From Candidatus Thalassarchaeum betae (GTDB taxonomy: Archaea; Thermoplasmatota; Poseidoniia; Poseidoniales; Thalassarchaeaceae), in contig JAKUUO010000022.1 in NCBI GenBank assembly GCA_022448665.1, forward strand, positions 1-14,455: DNA of 14,455 bases. The letters are read 5' to 3'. Below, piece by piece: positions 7,646 to 14,337 of this stretch (position 1 is its first letter; the number at the start of each line of letters is the position of its first letter). A program made the position numbers and the translations under genes. The notes below the pieces were generated by a model. It was not told where the DNA came from and ran no database searches. It worked only from the letters and a program-made list of their open reading frames with translations.

Positions 7646-7653
7646 GATATTTT
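7646..7653 (+). promoter_or_regulatory. Possible TATA element before the DUF655 gene
   Basis: GATATTTT lies in the 73-bp gap between rpoF and the DUF655 gene and resembles the element at 4777. It would place a transcript start near 7675-7680, leaving a leader of about 25-30 nt with a GAGGG SD just before the ATG at 7705. A weak call. Confidence 0.3.
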
Positions 7654-7704
7654 CTGCAACAATTCCATTCAAGGGGGGGAACCGTTCTGTACAACTCGAG
7701 GGAT

Positions 7705-8277
7705 ATGCAACCTGGAGACCGGAGTGAGCCAGAGGAGGATGGCCCCGAGCCGTTCGACTCCGAGACTCACCTCAGGATACTAGACGTTCAGGAGAGGCGG
7801 CCGTTTGGACATGAGGTACACTGCCTGAGCGAACCCTCTATGCATCTGGTTCGAGCGAGGGTCAATGACCACGGAGACCTGTCAAACGGCTCTAGGATAG
7901 AGGTCAACTCTGATGACCTCGGACCGTTGTCCGAGGTCAGACACCGTGATCTCTCGGCGTCTGCCAATGGTGAGTTGACCGAGGCGATTATAGGAGTAAT
8001 CTCAGAGGATTCCGAGAGACATTTGGGCTTCTACAACCGTGCCAACAACCTCTCACTAAAGATGCACGCATTTCAGTTGCTGCCTGGCATCGGCAATGCG
8101 AAGGCGTTACAGATGGTCCAGATTCGTGGGATTGCTGGTTGGAACAAATTCGAGGAGGTCGACGAGGCCTGCGGCATCAACTCAGTTAGACTGCTCGCAG
8201 AGCGTTATGTCAAGGAGATGGAAGACGAAACCCAGTCGCCCCGTCTACTCGACCTGCTGGTTCGCTCCGAGATGTGA
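7705..8277 (+). CDS. DUF655 protein, predicted RNA-binding (OB/TRAM-like plus helix-hairpin-helix)
   Basis: A 190-residue archaeal protein always near rpoF and ksgA. After a short acidic leader (residues 1-18), a beta-rich OB/TRAM-like part includes HLRILDVQERRPFGHEVHCLSEPSMHLVRARV and a GSRIEV turn. A family-typical RDLSASANGELTEAIIGVI segment and the helix-hairpin-helix LKMHAFQLLPGIGNAKALQMV (about 118-138, with LLPGIG at 125-130) follow. The family is described as a predicted RNA-binding protein; a role in rRNA processing or modification is inferred from position beside ksgA. ATG 7705 has GAGGG just upstream and gives the usual family length; the frame stays open upstream without similarity. 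The coding sequence contains an 11-bp perfect inverted repeat at 7914-7939. The stop region overlaps a potential GTG start of ksgA. Confidence 0.9.
   Translation: MQPGDRSEPEEDGPEPFDSETHLRILDVQERRPFGHEVHCLSEPSMHLVRARVNDHGDLSNGSRIEVNSDDLGPLSEVRHRDLSASANGELTEAIIGVISEDSERHLGFYNRANNLSLKMHAFQLLPGIGNAKALQMVQIRGIAGWNKFEEVDEACGINSVRLLAERYVKEMEDETQSPRLLDLLVRSEM
7914..7939 (+). repeat. 11-bp perfect inverted repeat, 4-nt loop, inside the DUF655 gene
   Basis: TGACCTCGGAC (7914-7924), loop CGTT, then GTCCGAGGTCA (7929-7939). All 11 positions pair, giving a strong hairpin in the mRNA. It encodes part of the segment between the OB-like and DUF655 core regions. No terminator-type T tract follows. Confidence 0.8.
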
Positions 8278-8291
8278 ATCGGGGTCGAGCC

Positions 8292-9182
8292 ATGGATGAC
8301 TTGGACACACGTCTCCTAGTCGACCTTCTACGAGACAGGATCCGCCCAAACAGATCGCTCGGACAGCATTTCCTGATCGACGACGCAGTCATCTCCCGCT
8401 CGGTGGACATTGCCTCCCGCGCGAGCCCCCTCGATACGGACTCGCATGTGCTGGAGATAGGCCCGGGATCCGGCTCTCTCACACTGGCACTTCTGAGGAC
8501 CGGAGCAAGGGTGACCGCGTTCGAGGTGGACGATGAGTCCGTCGATCACCTGCAACGCGTCTTCGGAGACGCTGAAGGGCGCCTCGACCTCCAGAAGGCC
8601 GACGCGTTGGAAGCCGTCTGGCCTGCTGATGTAACTCACATAGTGGCCAATCTACCCTATCAGATATCCAGCCCCGTCCTGGAGAGGATACAGAGGCATC
8701 ACGCCGAGCATCCGATGGCAGTTGTAGTGCTGCTTCTGCAGGAGGAGTTCGCAGATAGAATGGCCATCGGCAGGGATCGCGCCGCACTGAGCCCTCTAGG
8801 ACTGTCTCTCTGGCTGGATTTCGAAGTCGAGTTGGACGCGAAGGTGGCTCCGCACTCGTTCAGTCCCTCTCCACGCGTGAGCTCCCGTCTGACCTCCATG
8901 CGCCCTGTGGACAGGGAGCCCGGGATTGACCGCAGGATGTTCAGGACGGTCACCCAGCATTGCTTTGCCAACAGGCGCCGCAAGTTGCGCACCCTGCTGT
9001 CGAAACCCCCCAGTCGCATCGGTCGGATCAAGGGCTGGCATAAGCAGCGCTGGTCCGAAGCGGTCGACACTGTCATCCAAGCCTCTCCAGAGGGACTCCC
9101 AGAAGGTTGGCTGGACCTCCGTCCAGAGAATCTGGAGACATCCCAATGGGTCTCACTTGTGGATGCAATTTCATCGAATTGA
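8292..9182 (+). CDS. ksgA: 16S rRNA adenine dimethyltransferase KsgA/Dim1
   Basis: Uses S-adenosylmethionine to dimethylate two adjacent adenines in the helix-45 loop near the 3' end of 16S rRNA, a late small-subunit assembly step. Class I methyltransferase motifs are all present: LGQHFL (residues 23-28), SAM-binding LEIGPGSGSLT (about 54-64), acidic FEVDD, the catalytic NLPYQISSP (120-128), and the downstream FSPSPRVSSRL segment that precedes the C-terminal helical domain with NRRRKLRTLL. The length of 296 residues is a little above the archaeal norm. ATG 8292 is chosen; an in-frame GTG at 8274 overlapping the DUF655 stop would add six residues and cannot be excluded. Position after rpoF and DUF655 matches the archaeal cluster. 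Confidence 0.95.
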   Translation: MDDLDTRLLVDLLRDRIRPNRSLGQHFLIDDAVISRSVDIASRASPLDTDSHVLEIGPGSGSLTLALLRTGARVTAFEVDDESVDHLQRVFGDAEGRLDLQKADALEAVWPADVTHIVANLPYQISSPVLERIQRHHAEHPMAVVVLLLQEEFADRMAIGRDRAALSPLGLSLWLDFEVELDAKVAPHSFSPSPRVSSRLTSMRPVDREPGIDRRMFRTVTQHCFANRRRKLRTLLSKPPSRIGRIKGWHKQRWSEAVDTVIQASPEGLPEGWLDLRPENLETSQWVSLVDAISSN

Positions 9183-9283
9183 GACTAAATACGAGGGTTT
9201 TGCCCGCGCCTTGATAGAGGGCCCCCTGCTCGGCAGGTCAGGGCGGCAGGTCACGCGACGGGCCCGAGCCGGGATGAGTACTT

Positions 9284-10375
9284 ATGGCGAAGAAGGACAC
9301 CTATCTGGCGCTGCTTCGACGCGGTATCGACGTGAACACCGCCCACATCCTTTCCGACGGCGGTATCAAGGTCGGCGACCTGAAGAAACTGGACCCTGAG
9401 ACGCTCATCAACAACTACGGCTTGAAGAAGGAAGTAGCGATATCCGTCTTGGACGCGGTGCGCTCAGGCCCGCGAGAGTCGAGCAAGCAGAGATTCCTCG
9501 CCGACGTCCTCTCCGACCGCGGCAAGAAGAAGGTCGACAAGATCGAGGAGCAGCGCTTCAAGCGGGAACAGAAGGATTTGCACGCGGAACTGCTTGAGAA
9601 GAAGGAGCAACTCAGGATAGCCAGGGTCGAGTCCTTCCGCAACAAGAAGTTGGTCATGAACCGACTGGGCAAGACCATTGAGCTCATCGTCAAACTGGAG
9701 AACACTTTTGATGAGGAATCCAAGGACGAGCAGCGCTCTAAGCTGCGTGACCAGCTCGAGACCAGGGGGCTTGAGGCCGCTAGGGACCACGAAATGCTCG
9801 AACTCGTCGGGACCCCTCAGGACATCGTCGACTTCCGTCGGAAGATAGCACCGACCATCTGCCTCCATGCATGCCCCTCATGCGGCGAGGAAATCGATCC
9901 ACGCAGCGGCAATGTCGTTGAGGACCTGACCGATTTCATGCTGGTTTGCTGGGAGTGCGAGGAGGAGTTCAGAGCGCCCATGGCCCAAATCGTCGAAGAT
10001 CACCTGGACAACGGCTCTAGAATCAAGATCAACCCGAAGCAGAAGCACCGCTTGCCGGTCTCAAGGCCTCCGAAGAAGAAGGACGCGCCTTCGGTGACTG
10101 ATCGGATGATACGCGATCTCGAGTCTACTGGTGCCACGGCAGAGGAGCTCGAGGCTGCCGTGGAGTCGAGCAAGCTCTCTGGCGTGCTGATGAGCATAGA
10201 CGACTGGATCGACCAGACCATCGCCGCGAAGGGCTACATCCAGGCGCAAGAGCACCGAGAGGAGTTCATCATAGCCACCGGCGCGGGCGCTACGAAGTTC
10301 AACAAGTGGATGAAGAAGGCTGGATTGGTCTTCAACAAGCAGACCGGCAGATGGACACGTTGGGAAGATCGCTGA
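9284..10375 (+). CDS. Unrecognised protein: HhH-like head, coiled coil, zinc ribbon
   Basis: I do not recognise this 363-residue protein as a named family. Residues 10-60 (GIDVNTAHILSD then LKKLDPETLINNYGLKKEVA) resemble the helix-hairpin-helix N-domain of RadA/Rad51-type proteins. Residues about 80-170 are a highly charged coiled coil rich in K, E and R. A zinc ribbon follows with CPSC (C197/C200) and CWEC (C222/C225). A basic linker (about 250-267) leads to a C-terminal helical region (270-363) ending in KFNKWMKKAGLVFNK and GRWTRWEDR, possibly winged-helix-like. The composition suggests a nucleic-acid-binding cytosolic protein with no evident enzyme motif. It starts 101 bp after ksgA and ends 9 bp before the ferredoxin gene. 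ATG 9284 gives MAKKDTYLALL. A link to ribosome or DNA work is inferred from domains and context only. Confidence 0.8.
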   Translation: MAKKDTYLALLRRGIDVNTAHILSDGGIKVGDLKKLDPETLINNYGLKKEVAISVLDAVRSGPRESSKQRFLADVLSDRGKKKVDKIEEQRFKREQKDLHAELLEKKEQLRIARVESFRNKKLVMNRLGKTIELIVKLENTFDEESKDEQRSKLRDQLETRGLEAARDHEMLELVGTPQDIVDFRRKIAPTICLHACPSCGEEIDPRSGNVVEDLTDFMLVCWECEEEFRAPMAQIVEDHLDNGSRIKINPKQKHRLPVSRPPKKKDAPSVTDRMIRDLESTGATAEELEAAVESSKLSGVLMSIDDWIDQTIAAKGYIQAQEHREEFIIATGAGATKFNKWMKKAGLVFNKQTGRWTRWEDR

Positions 10376-10384
10376 GGCAGGTCC

Positions 10385-10684
10385 ATGGCGGACGAGATCC
10401 CGGTCATCCGGTTCTTCCGAGGCTCGAAGCCGCTCGGGATGGCTCGAATAGTGCCGGACACCCCGATTGTGGAGATTGCGGAACTCGCAGGGGTCGAGAT
10501 CCCCACCAACTGCACCGCAGGAAACTGCGGAACCTGCCTTGTCAGGCTGCTGAGTGGTCAGGTGGACCTGCCAGAGGAACTCCCCCCTGGGCTGGACGAC
10601 TACATCGTGGCAGAAGGCGGTATCCTGACGTGCTGCCTGTACCCTGTTGGATCATGCGACATCGACGTGATTCCCCCCTTGTAG
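10385..10684 (+). CDS. [2Fe-2S] ferredoxin, plant type
   Basis: A 99-residue electron carrier. The cluster-binding loop reads NCTAGNCGTC with Cys 43, 48 and 51 (C-x4-C-x2-C), and the fourth ligand is Cys83 in the LTCCLYP motif, the family's usual 'LTCQ.YP' position. Cys84 and Cys91 are additional. The beta-grasp fold is expected over the whole length, with no extra domain or signal peptide, so it should be cytosolic. Its redox partner is not in the window. It lies 9 bp after the zinc-ribbon protein and 8 bp before a 55-residue membrane protein gene, so the three are probably co-transcribed. Confidence 0.92.
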   Translation: MADEIPVIRFFRGSKPLGMARIVPDTPIVEIAELAGVEIPTNCTAGNCGTCLVRLLSGQVDLPEELPPGLDDYIVAEGGILTCCLYPVGSCDIDVIPPL

Positions 10685-10688
10685 GTGA
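10684..10688 (+). promoter_or_regulatory. Shine-Dalgarno site of the 55-residue membrane protein gene
   Basis: GGTGA starts on the last base of the ferredoxin stop codon and lies 4 nt before the ATG at 10693. This clear ribosome-binding site is the main evidence that the short gene is real. Confidence 0.6.
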
Positions 10689-10692
10689 GTGA

Positions 10693-10860
10693 ATGGTGGA
10701 TTGGAGCGATCCCGAGTTTCAGAAGAGCCTTCTCATCTCGATAATCGGTCTCAGTGTGGGCATCTGGTGGATCTCAAGCAGGATTCGGGCCAAGTTGAGG
10801 GAAGTCGAAGATAGAAGGGCCAAGAGATGGCAGGAAATCGATGAGATTTCAGATGAATAA
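10693..10860 (+). CDS. Small single-pass membrane protein, 55 residues
   Basis: A short gene coding MVDWSDPEFQ, a hydrophobic helix (about residues 11-28, with LLISIIGLSVGIWWIS) and a very charged cytoplasmic-type tail (about 29-55, with RIRAKLREVEDRRAKRWQE). The positive residues just after the helix predict N-out/C-in topology. No family is recognised. Support comes from the GGTGA site 4 nt upstream, tight placement 8 bp after the ferredoxin gene, an organised helix-plus-tail sequence and a terminator-like element right after the TAA. It could be a membrane tether or small subunit for a neighbouring protein such as the ferredoxin; this is speculation from context. Confidence 0.7.
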   Translation: MVDWSDPEFQKSLLISIIGLSVGIWWISSRIRAKLREVEDRRAKRWQEIDEISDE

Positions 10861-10862
10861 GG

Positions 10863-10884
10863 TTTTTTTAATAATTATTAAAAT
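10863..10884. terminator. Bidirectional AT-rich terminator with 18-bp perfect palindrome
   Basis: A seven-T run (10863-10869) overlaps the perfect palindrome TTTTAATAATTATTAAAA (10866-10883). It lies in the 37-bp gap between two converging genes (stops at 10860 plus and 10898 minus). T-rich tracts terminate archaeal RNA polymerase, and the symmetry would serve both strands. It is the most AT-rich point of the right half. Confidence 0.65.
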
Positions 10885-10897
10885 AACACCTTGAAAA

Positions 10898-11191
10898 TCA
10901 CTCGTTCACAGCCGCAGTCCATCGTTCTGACTGTGGTATTCCAACTACCTCAATATGGCATCCGAGGACACCTTTTTGCGAGGCCACCTCGTTCCTCAGT
11001 CTTATCAGGTCATCCAAGCAGCATGGACAGTGCGGATGAGGTGGTTTTACCCATAATTCCACTATTCCAGCATCGTCTACCTCGACTCCTTTCATAATCG
11101 ACTCGTCGGTGATGGGTTTGCCGTGCGGCTCGTTGCGCCCTCTCAGAACTCTGGCGAGCCTGATTTGAGCTGTCCGCCTCGCCTTAGTCAC
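10898..11191 (-). CDS. Small cysteine-rich protein, DUF59/MIP18-like
   Basis: A 97-residue protein. The first 35 residues are basic (TKARRTAQIRLARVLRGR). The rest, DDAGIVELWVKPPHPHCPCCLDDLIRLRNEV followed by KGVLGCHIEVVGIPQSERW, resembles the DUF59/MIP18 fold found in Fe-S cluster assembly factors, with Cys 55, 57 and 58 at the place where those proteins have their conserved Cys-Pro turn, plus Cys78. The match is by eye and partial, so an Fe-S role is tentative. The GTG start at 11191 shares the sequence GTGA with the stop of the upstream gene, a translational-coupling overlap, and has a strong GGAGGTG site 8 nt upstream. An in-frame ATG at 11215 would overlap more and lacks this site. It is last in the minus-strand operon, before the shared terminator. 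Confidence 0.7.
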   Translation of the reverse strand: MTKARRTAQIRLARVLRGRNEPHGKPITDESIMKGVEVDDAGIVELWVKPPHPHCPCCLDDLIRLRNEVASQKGVLGCHIEVVGIPQSERWTAAVNE

Positions 11192-11709
11192 AGTCCCAGC
11201 ACCTCCGTAATCCACGCTTTCGCGGCATCAACATCATCGAGATCGACCACCTCGGTGCCGTCTCTACGGTGATCCAGCCTTCTGCCAGCGAGTTCGGAGG
11301 ACCAGCCTCCGGTACTCGACATAGTGGCCACAGGCTTGTTGATCTGCCAGGCGAAGGCGATTTCGGAGAGTGTGCCGGAGCCGCCTCTGACAGCGATGCA
11401 AGCATCGCCAGCGCGGGCCACCAGCATGTTCCTGAAGAGTCCTAGGCCGGTCGGGATGACCACATCGATATGTGGATTGGAGGAATCGGCATCCCCCATC
11501 GGAAGAATCCCGATGGTGTCGCCGCTCTGGTAGTCATCGCTGCTCTGCGCACCTCTGCAGACCGCCGTCATCGTGCCACCCAGCCCTCCACAGGCCACCC
11601 TGCACCCCAGCTCGACTATGGCTCTGCCCAGGTCTTCGCACAGAGCCTCGACCTCGGGGGCCCCAGAGAGGTCGTTAGATCCGAACACGGAGACAATCGG
11701 CTTCCTCAT
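11188..11709 (-). CDS. LOG-family / TIGR00725-like nucleotide-binding protein
   Basis: A 173-residue Rossmann-like protein of the SLOG superfamily (LOG, DprA and molybdenum-cofactor carrier relatives). Seen are VSVFGSND at the start, the GGLGGTM loop (residues 41-47) followed by VCRGA, the segment TIGILPMGD (65-73), ID..IPTGLGLFRN (81-94) and the RGGSGTLSE motif (108-116) corresponding to PGGxGTxxE of LOG proteins, with Arg in place of Pro. LOG enzymes release cytokinin-type bases from nucleotides, and related proteins bind nucleotides or Moco. TIGR00725-type members lack a proven role, so the ligand is open. ATG 11709 is one base from the stop of the peptidase gene, and the 3' end overlaps the next gene by 4 nt. 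Confidence 0.88.
   Translation of the reverse strand: MRKPIVSVFGSNDLSGAPEVEALCEDLGRAIVELGCRVACGGLGGTMTAVCRGAQSSDDYQSGDTIGILPMGDADSSNPHIDVVIPTGLGLFRNMLVARAGDACIAVRGGSGTLSEIAFAWQINKPVATMSSTGGWSSELAGRRLDHRRDGTEVVDLDDVDAAKAWITEVLGL
11200..11206 (-). promoter_or_regulatory. Strong Shine-Dalgarno site of the DUF59-like gene
   Basis: GGAGGTG on the minus strand, inside the end of the LOG-like gene and 8 nt before the GTG at 11191. It is the best SD match noticed in the window and decides the start of the downstream gene. Confidence 0.65.
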
Positions 11710-11710
11710 G

Positions 11711-12964
11711 TTACCACTCCGTGAGCATAGGGAAGGACTCGCCCATTGTCAGGCACTCCATACCCTCGCTGGTGCGGACCCACGAGTCCTCGGTTCCTAT
11801 GGCGCCGCCCGGGTAGATGACCTTAGGCTCGATTGCCATGGTTCCACTGAGCGGCAGAGGCCGGTCGAAGCCTTGAGCAACCACAGGGGTCTCGTCGAGT
11901 TCGAGCCCGATCGAGTGCCCTAGGAACTTGGCTTGGTCAGGTGGCATTCCCATCAGGTGTTCACTGTGCCCCATGTCTCCGACCATCTCGCTGCCCGAAT
12001 CCCAGACAGCCGAGCAGTCATCTCCTTTGCCGAGGCTTTCGACAATAAAATCGCGTACCTGTGCCATATCGTCGAGCCTTTGCAGCCATTCATCGGACAG
12101 CGGACCGGCGCTGAACATTCGAGTGCAGTCTGAGACGTAGCCCCGGTGTACATGGACGATGTCGACCAGTACCGGCTCGCCCTCGGCGACTCTGGCGAAT
12201 CCCGCGCCGAGGGAGGAGATCGGGCTTGCGCCCAGACCGGCCACTCCAGAGTCAAAGTATGATGGCACGGCTCCCGAACGGCCAGCGGCGATGACGACCC
12301 TGTCGCAGTCCATCGGCCAATTACGCATCCTGATGCGGCCGCCGAAACCCGCGGCTCTACTGACTTCGTCGGCAGCGGCGGCCATCTCGATCTCAGTGTG
12401 TCCCAGCCCCCCTTGGTCGCGGACAGCCTCAAACATCAACTGATTGATAGCGCCGCTTTCGCGATGCATCCGAAGCTCCCAGTCCGATTTTGTCTCCCTG
12501 AGGGTGAACAGCAGTCCTGTACAATCGGAGCTCTGCCCTTCGAGCCCACTCATCTTGGATGTGAGGAAGGACCAACGCTTCTGTGGAACCTTGCCTGCGA
12601 GCAAACCGGGTGCTTGAGTGCAACCAGCAGCCCGCAACGAGTCCTCGAAGTCCCCCATCCTCGGGTGAGCCTCTATGACATGGGGCGAATCGCCTCCTCC
12701 TGCCTCGAATCGAGCGCGCTTCAAAGAGCGCCTCACCCACTGCGTCCTCTGAATGCCAGAGCCATCTGCACCGACTAGGAGCAGAGAGTTCTGACGCCCC
12801 CCGGTAAGCCAGTATAGTTCTACAGGATCATCGACCAAGACGGATTCGCGGCCGGTTTCGGCGAGTGCCGCAGACAACCTGCCCTGCCTCTCCTCTAATT
12901 CCGAGACCGGGACTCTCCAGTCCTCTCCGTCGGGGCCAGTCAGGCGTCCGGCATCCCAACTCAT
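11711..12964 (-). CDS. M24-family metallopeptidase (Xaa-Pro aminopeptidase/dipeptidase-like)
   Basis: A cytosolic peptidase of the pita-bread fold that would remove N-terminal residues next to proline, or split Xaa-Pro dipeptides. All five metal ligands are visible, numbered from the ATG at 12964: Asp268 and Asp279 (VDIVHVHRGYVSD), His350 (GHSIGLELDE), Glu379 (MAIEPKV) and Glu392 (GTEDSWV). The N-terminal creatinase-like part (about 1-160) is divergent, and the total is 417 residues. The frame stays open to 13039 with other ATGs (12997, 13039), but that stretch shows no family similarity and would overlap the divergent pgk control region, so 12964 is preferred with moderate certainty. It leads the operon with the LOG-like and DUF59-like genes. 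Its exact specificity cannot be read from sequence. Confidence 0.9.
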   Translation of the reverse strand: MSWDAGRLTGPDGEDWRVPVSELEERQGRLSAALAETGRESVLVDDPVELYWLTGGRQNSLLLVGADGSGIQRTQWVRRSLKRARFEAGGGDSPHVIEAHPRMGDFEDSLRAAGCTQAPGLLAGKVPQKRWSFLTSKMSGLEGQSSDCTGLLFTLRETKSDWELRMHRESGAINQLMFEAVRDQGGLGHTEIEMAAAADEVSRAAGFGGRIRMRNWPMDCDRVVIAAGRSGAVPSYFDSGVAGLGASPISSLGAGFARVAEGEPVLVDIVHVHRGYVSDCTRMFSAGPLSDEWLQRLDDMAQVRDFIVESLGKGDDCSAVWDSGSEMVGDMGHSEHLMGMPPDQAKFLGHSIGLELDETPVVAQGFDRPLPLSGTMAIEPKVIYPGGAIGTEDSWVRTSEGMECLTMGESFPMLTEW

Positions 12965-13064
12965 GCGACTGCTTCGGGCGCCACCGGTGAAAGGCATTGT
13001 GGGGCCGCGCAGAGCGTGTTCGCCACCCACAACGGCCATAGAGGGACCGCTAGTGCCGCCAACC

Positions 13065-14336
13065 GTGACAACCGTCCTGTCGCTGGACGACGTCCGCCTT
13101 GCGGGACGGACTGTGCTCTATCGAGTAGACGTCAATTCGCCCCTCGAACCGTCCACCGGCGCCTTCCTCGATGACAGCAGGCTGCGCTCCATCCTCGATA
13201 CCCTGAGGGACCTCTCCGACGCCAAAGTGGTGATCATGGGACACCAGTCGAGACCCGGCAAGGACGACTTCACCGGCATGGAAGTACACTGTGATCGCCT
13301 CTCCCGCCTCCTCGGGCAGACGATACGCTTCGTCGCCGATGTCTGTGGCGACGATGCCATCACAGCCATCGAGGAGATGCAACCCGGCGAGAAGATTTTT
13401 CTCGAAAACGTCCGAATGCACTCCGAGGAGTACGGCCCGGACAAGGTCAGTCTCGAGGAGGAGCCGTCCTCCGAGATAGTGACCCGTCTTTCAGCCATCG
13501 CGGACGTGTACGTCTCCGACGCCTTCGGTGCAGCTCACCGGAACTCTCCCACACTCACTGGCTTCGCCGAGGAGATGCCTTGTATCGCAGGTCGCCTGAT
13601 GAACAGGGAGATCAGGGCCCTTGGACTGGCCGTGGACGACCCCCCCAGGCCGTACGTGGCTATCCTGGGAGGGGCGAAGTGCGACGACTCGCTGAGAGTC
13701 GCGCTTAATCTCATCGAGCGAGACGTCGTGGATTGCATCCCCATGGTGGGGGTGGTCGGCAACCTGATGCTGTGGGCCAGCGGGCACGACATAGGCGAGA
13801 GGAACAAGGAGTTCATCCGGAACGCGATGGGAGGATCCTTCGACGAGACTTGGGGGATGGCCGAGCGCCTACTGAGCGACCATTCCGAGAAACTCTTCCT
13901 ACCCAGCGACCTAGTGACTGAAGTCGATGGCAAGAGGCATCCCATAGGAATCGACGAGTTGCCGACCGAGAATCCGATCTACGACATCGGCTTCCAGACC
14001 CTGATGGACCTGCGACCGCTGATAATGGACGCCAACTGCGTCATGTGGAACGGGCCGGCCTCGTTCTTCGAGCTGCCAGAGTTCGCCATCGGGACCATCG
14101 AGATCCTCAACATGTGCGCCGAAGCCACCGGGGTAACCATCGTCGGGGGCGGTCACACCAGTGCCCTGGTCAACCAGCGTGGCATGTCCGGCGAGGTGAG
14201 CCACAACAGCACTGGAGGAGGATCCACCCTTGGCATGCTCTCGGGCGAGCCGATGCCTGTGATCGAAGCTCTCGCGCGCTCGAACGACAAGTACAGGCCA
14301 CTGCTCGGCGCCCTGGAACTGGGAACCTCCGAATGA
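13065..14336 (+). CDS. pgk: Phosphoglycerate kinase, archaeal type
   Basis: Interconverts 1,3-bisphosphoglycerate plus ADP with 3-phosphoglycerate plus ATP in glycolysis and gluconeogenesis. Family signatures, numbered from GTG 13065: RVDVNSP (20-26), HQSRPG (60-65), FLENVRMHSEE with Arg117, VSDAFGAAHR (about 150-159) and ILGGAK with Lys205; these line the 3-phosphoglycerate and nucleotide sites. The C-domain has MWNGPASFFE and VGGGHTS. The length of 423 suits archaeal PGK. No ATG lies at the right place: the in-frame ATG at 12963 would add 34 residues without similarity and overlap the divergent peptidase start. GTG 13065 or GTG 13053 is therefore likely, four codons apart. The stop is one base from the 3' end of a tRNA gene on the other strand. 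Confidence 0.95.
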   Translation: MTTVLSLDDVRLAGRTVLYRVDVNSPLEPSTGAFLDDSRLRSILDTLRDLSDAKVVIMGHQSRPGKDDFTGMEVHCDRLSRLLGQTIRFVADVCGDDAITAIEEMQPGEKIFLENVRMHSEEYGPDKVSLEEEPSSEIVTRLSAIADVYVSDAFGAAHRNSPTLTGFAEEMPCIAGRLMNREIRALGLAVDDPPRPYVAILGGAKCDDSLRVALNLIERDVVDCIPMVGVVGNLMLWASGHDIGERNKEFIRNAMGGSFDETWGMAERLLSDHSEKLFLPSDLVTEVDGKRHPIGIDELPTENPIYDIGFQTLMDLRPLIMDANCVMWNGPASFFELPEFAIGTIEILNMCAEATGVTIVGGGHTSALVNQRGMSGEVSHNSTGGGSTLGMLSGEPMPVIEALARSNDKYRPLLGALELGTSE

Positions 14337-14337
14337 G

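Noticed and set aside
9225..9237. Small hairpin CCTGC-TCG-GCAGG in the 101-bp gap after ksgA
   Set aside because: Only 5 bp and no T-tract follows, so it is not convincing as a terminator or regulatory element. I see nothing else certain in this gap.
12965..13039. N-terminal extension of the M24 peptidase to ATG 13039
   Set aside because: The added 25 residues show no family similarity and would consume the control region of the divergent pgk gene.
12963..13064. N-terminal extension of phosphoglycerate kinase to ATG 12963
   Set aside because: The 34 extra residues precede the normal PGK start and overlap the peptidase start; GTG 13065 or 13053 fits the family better.
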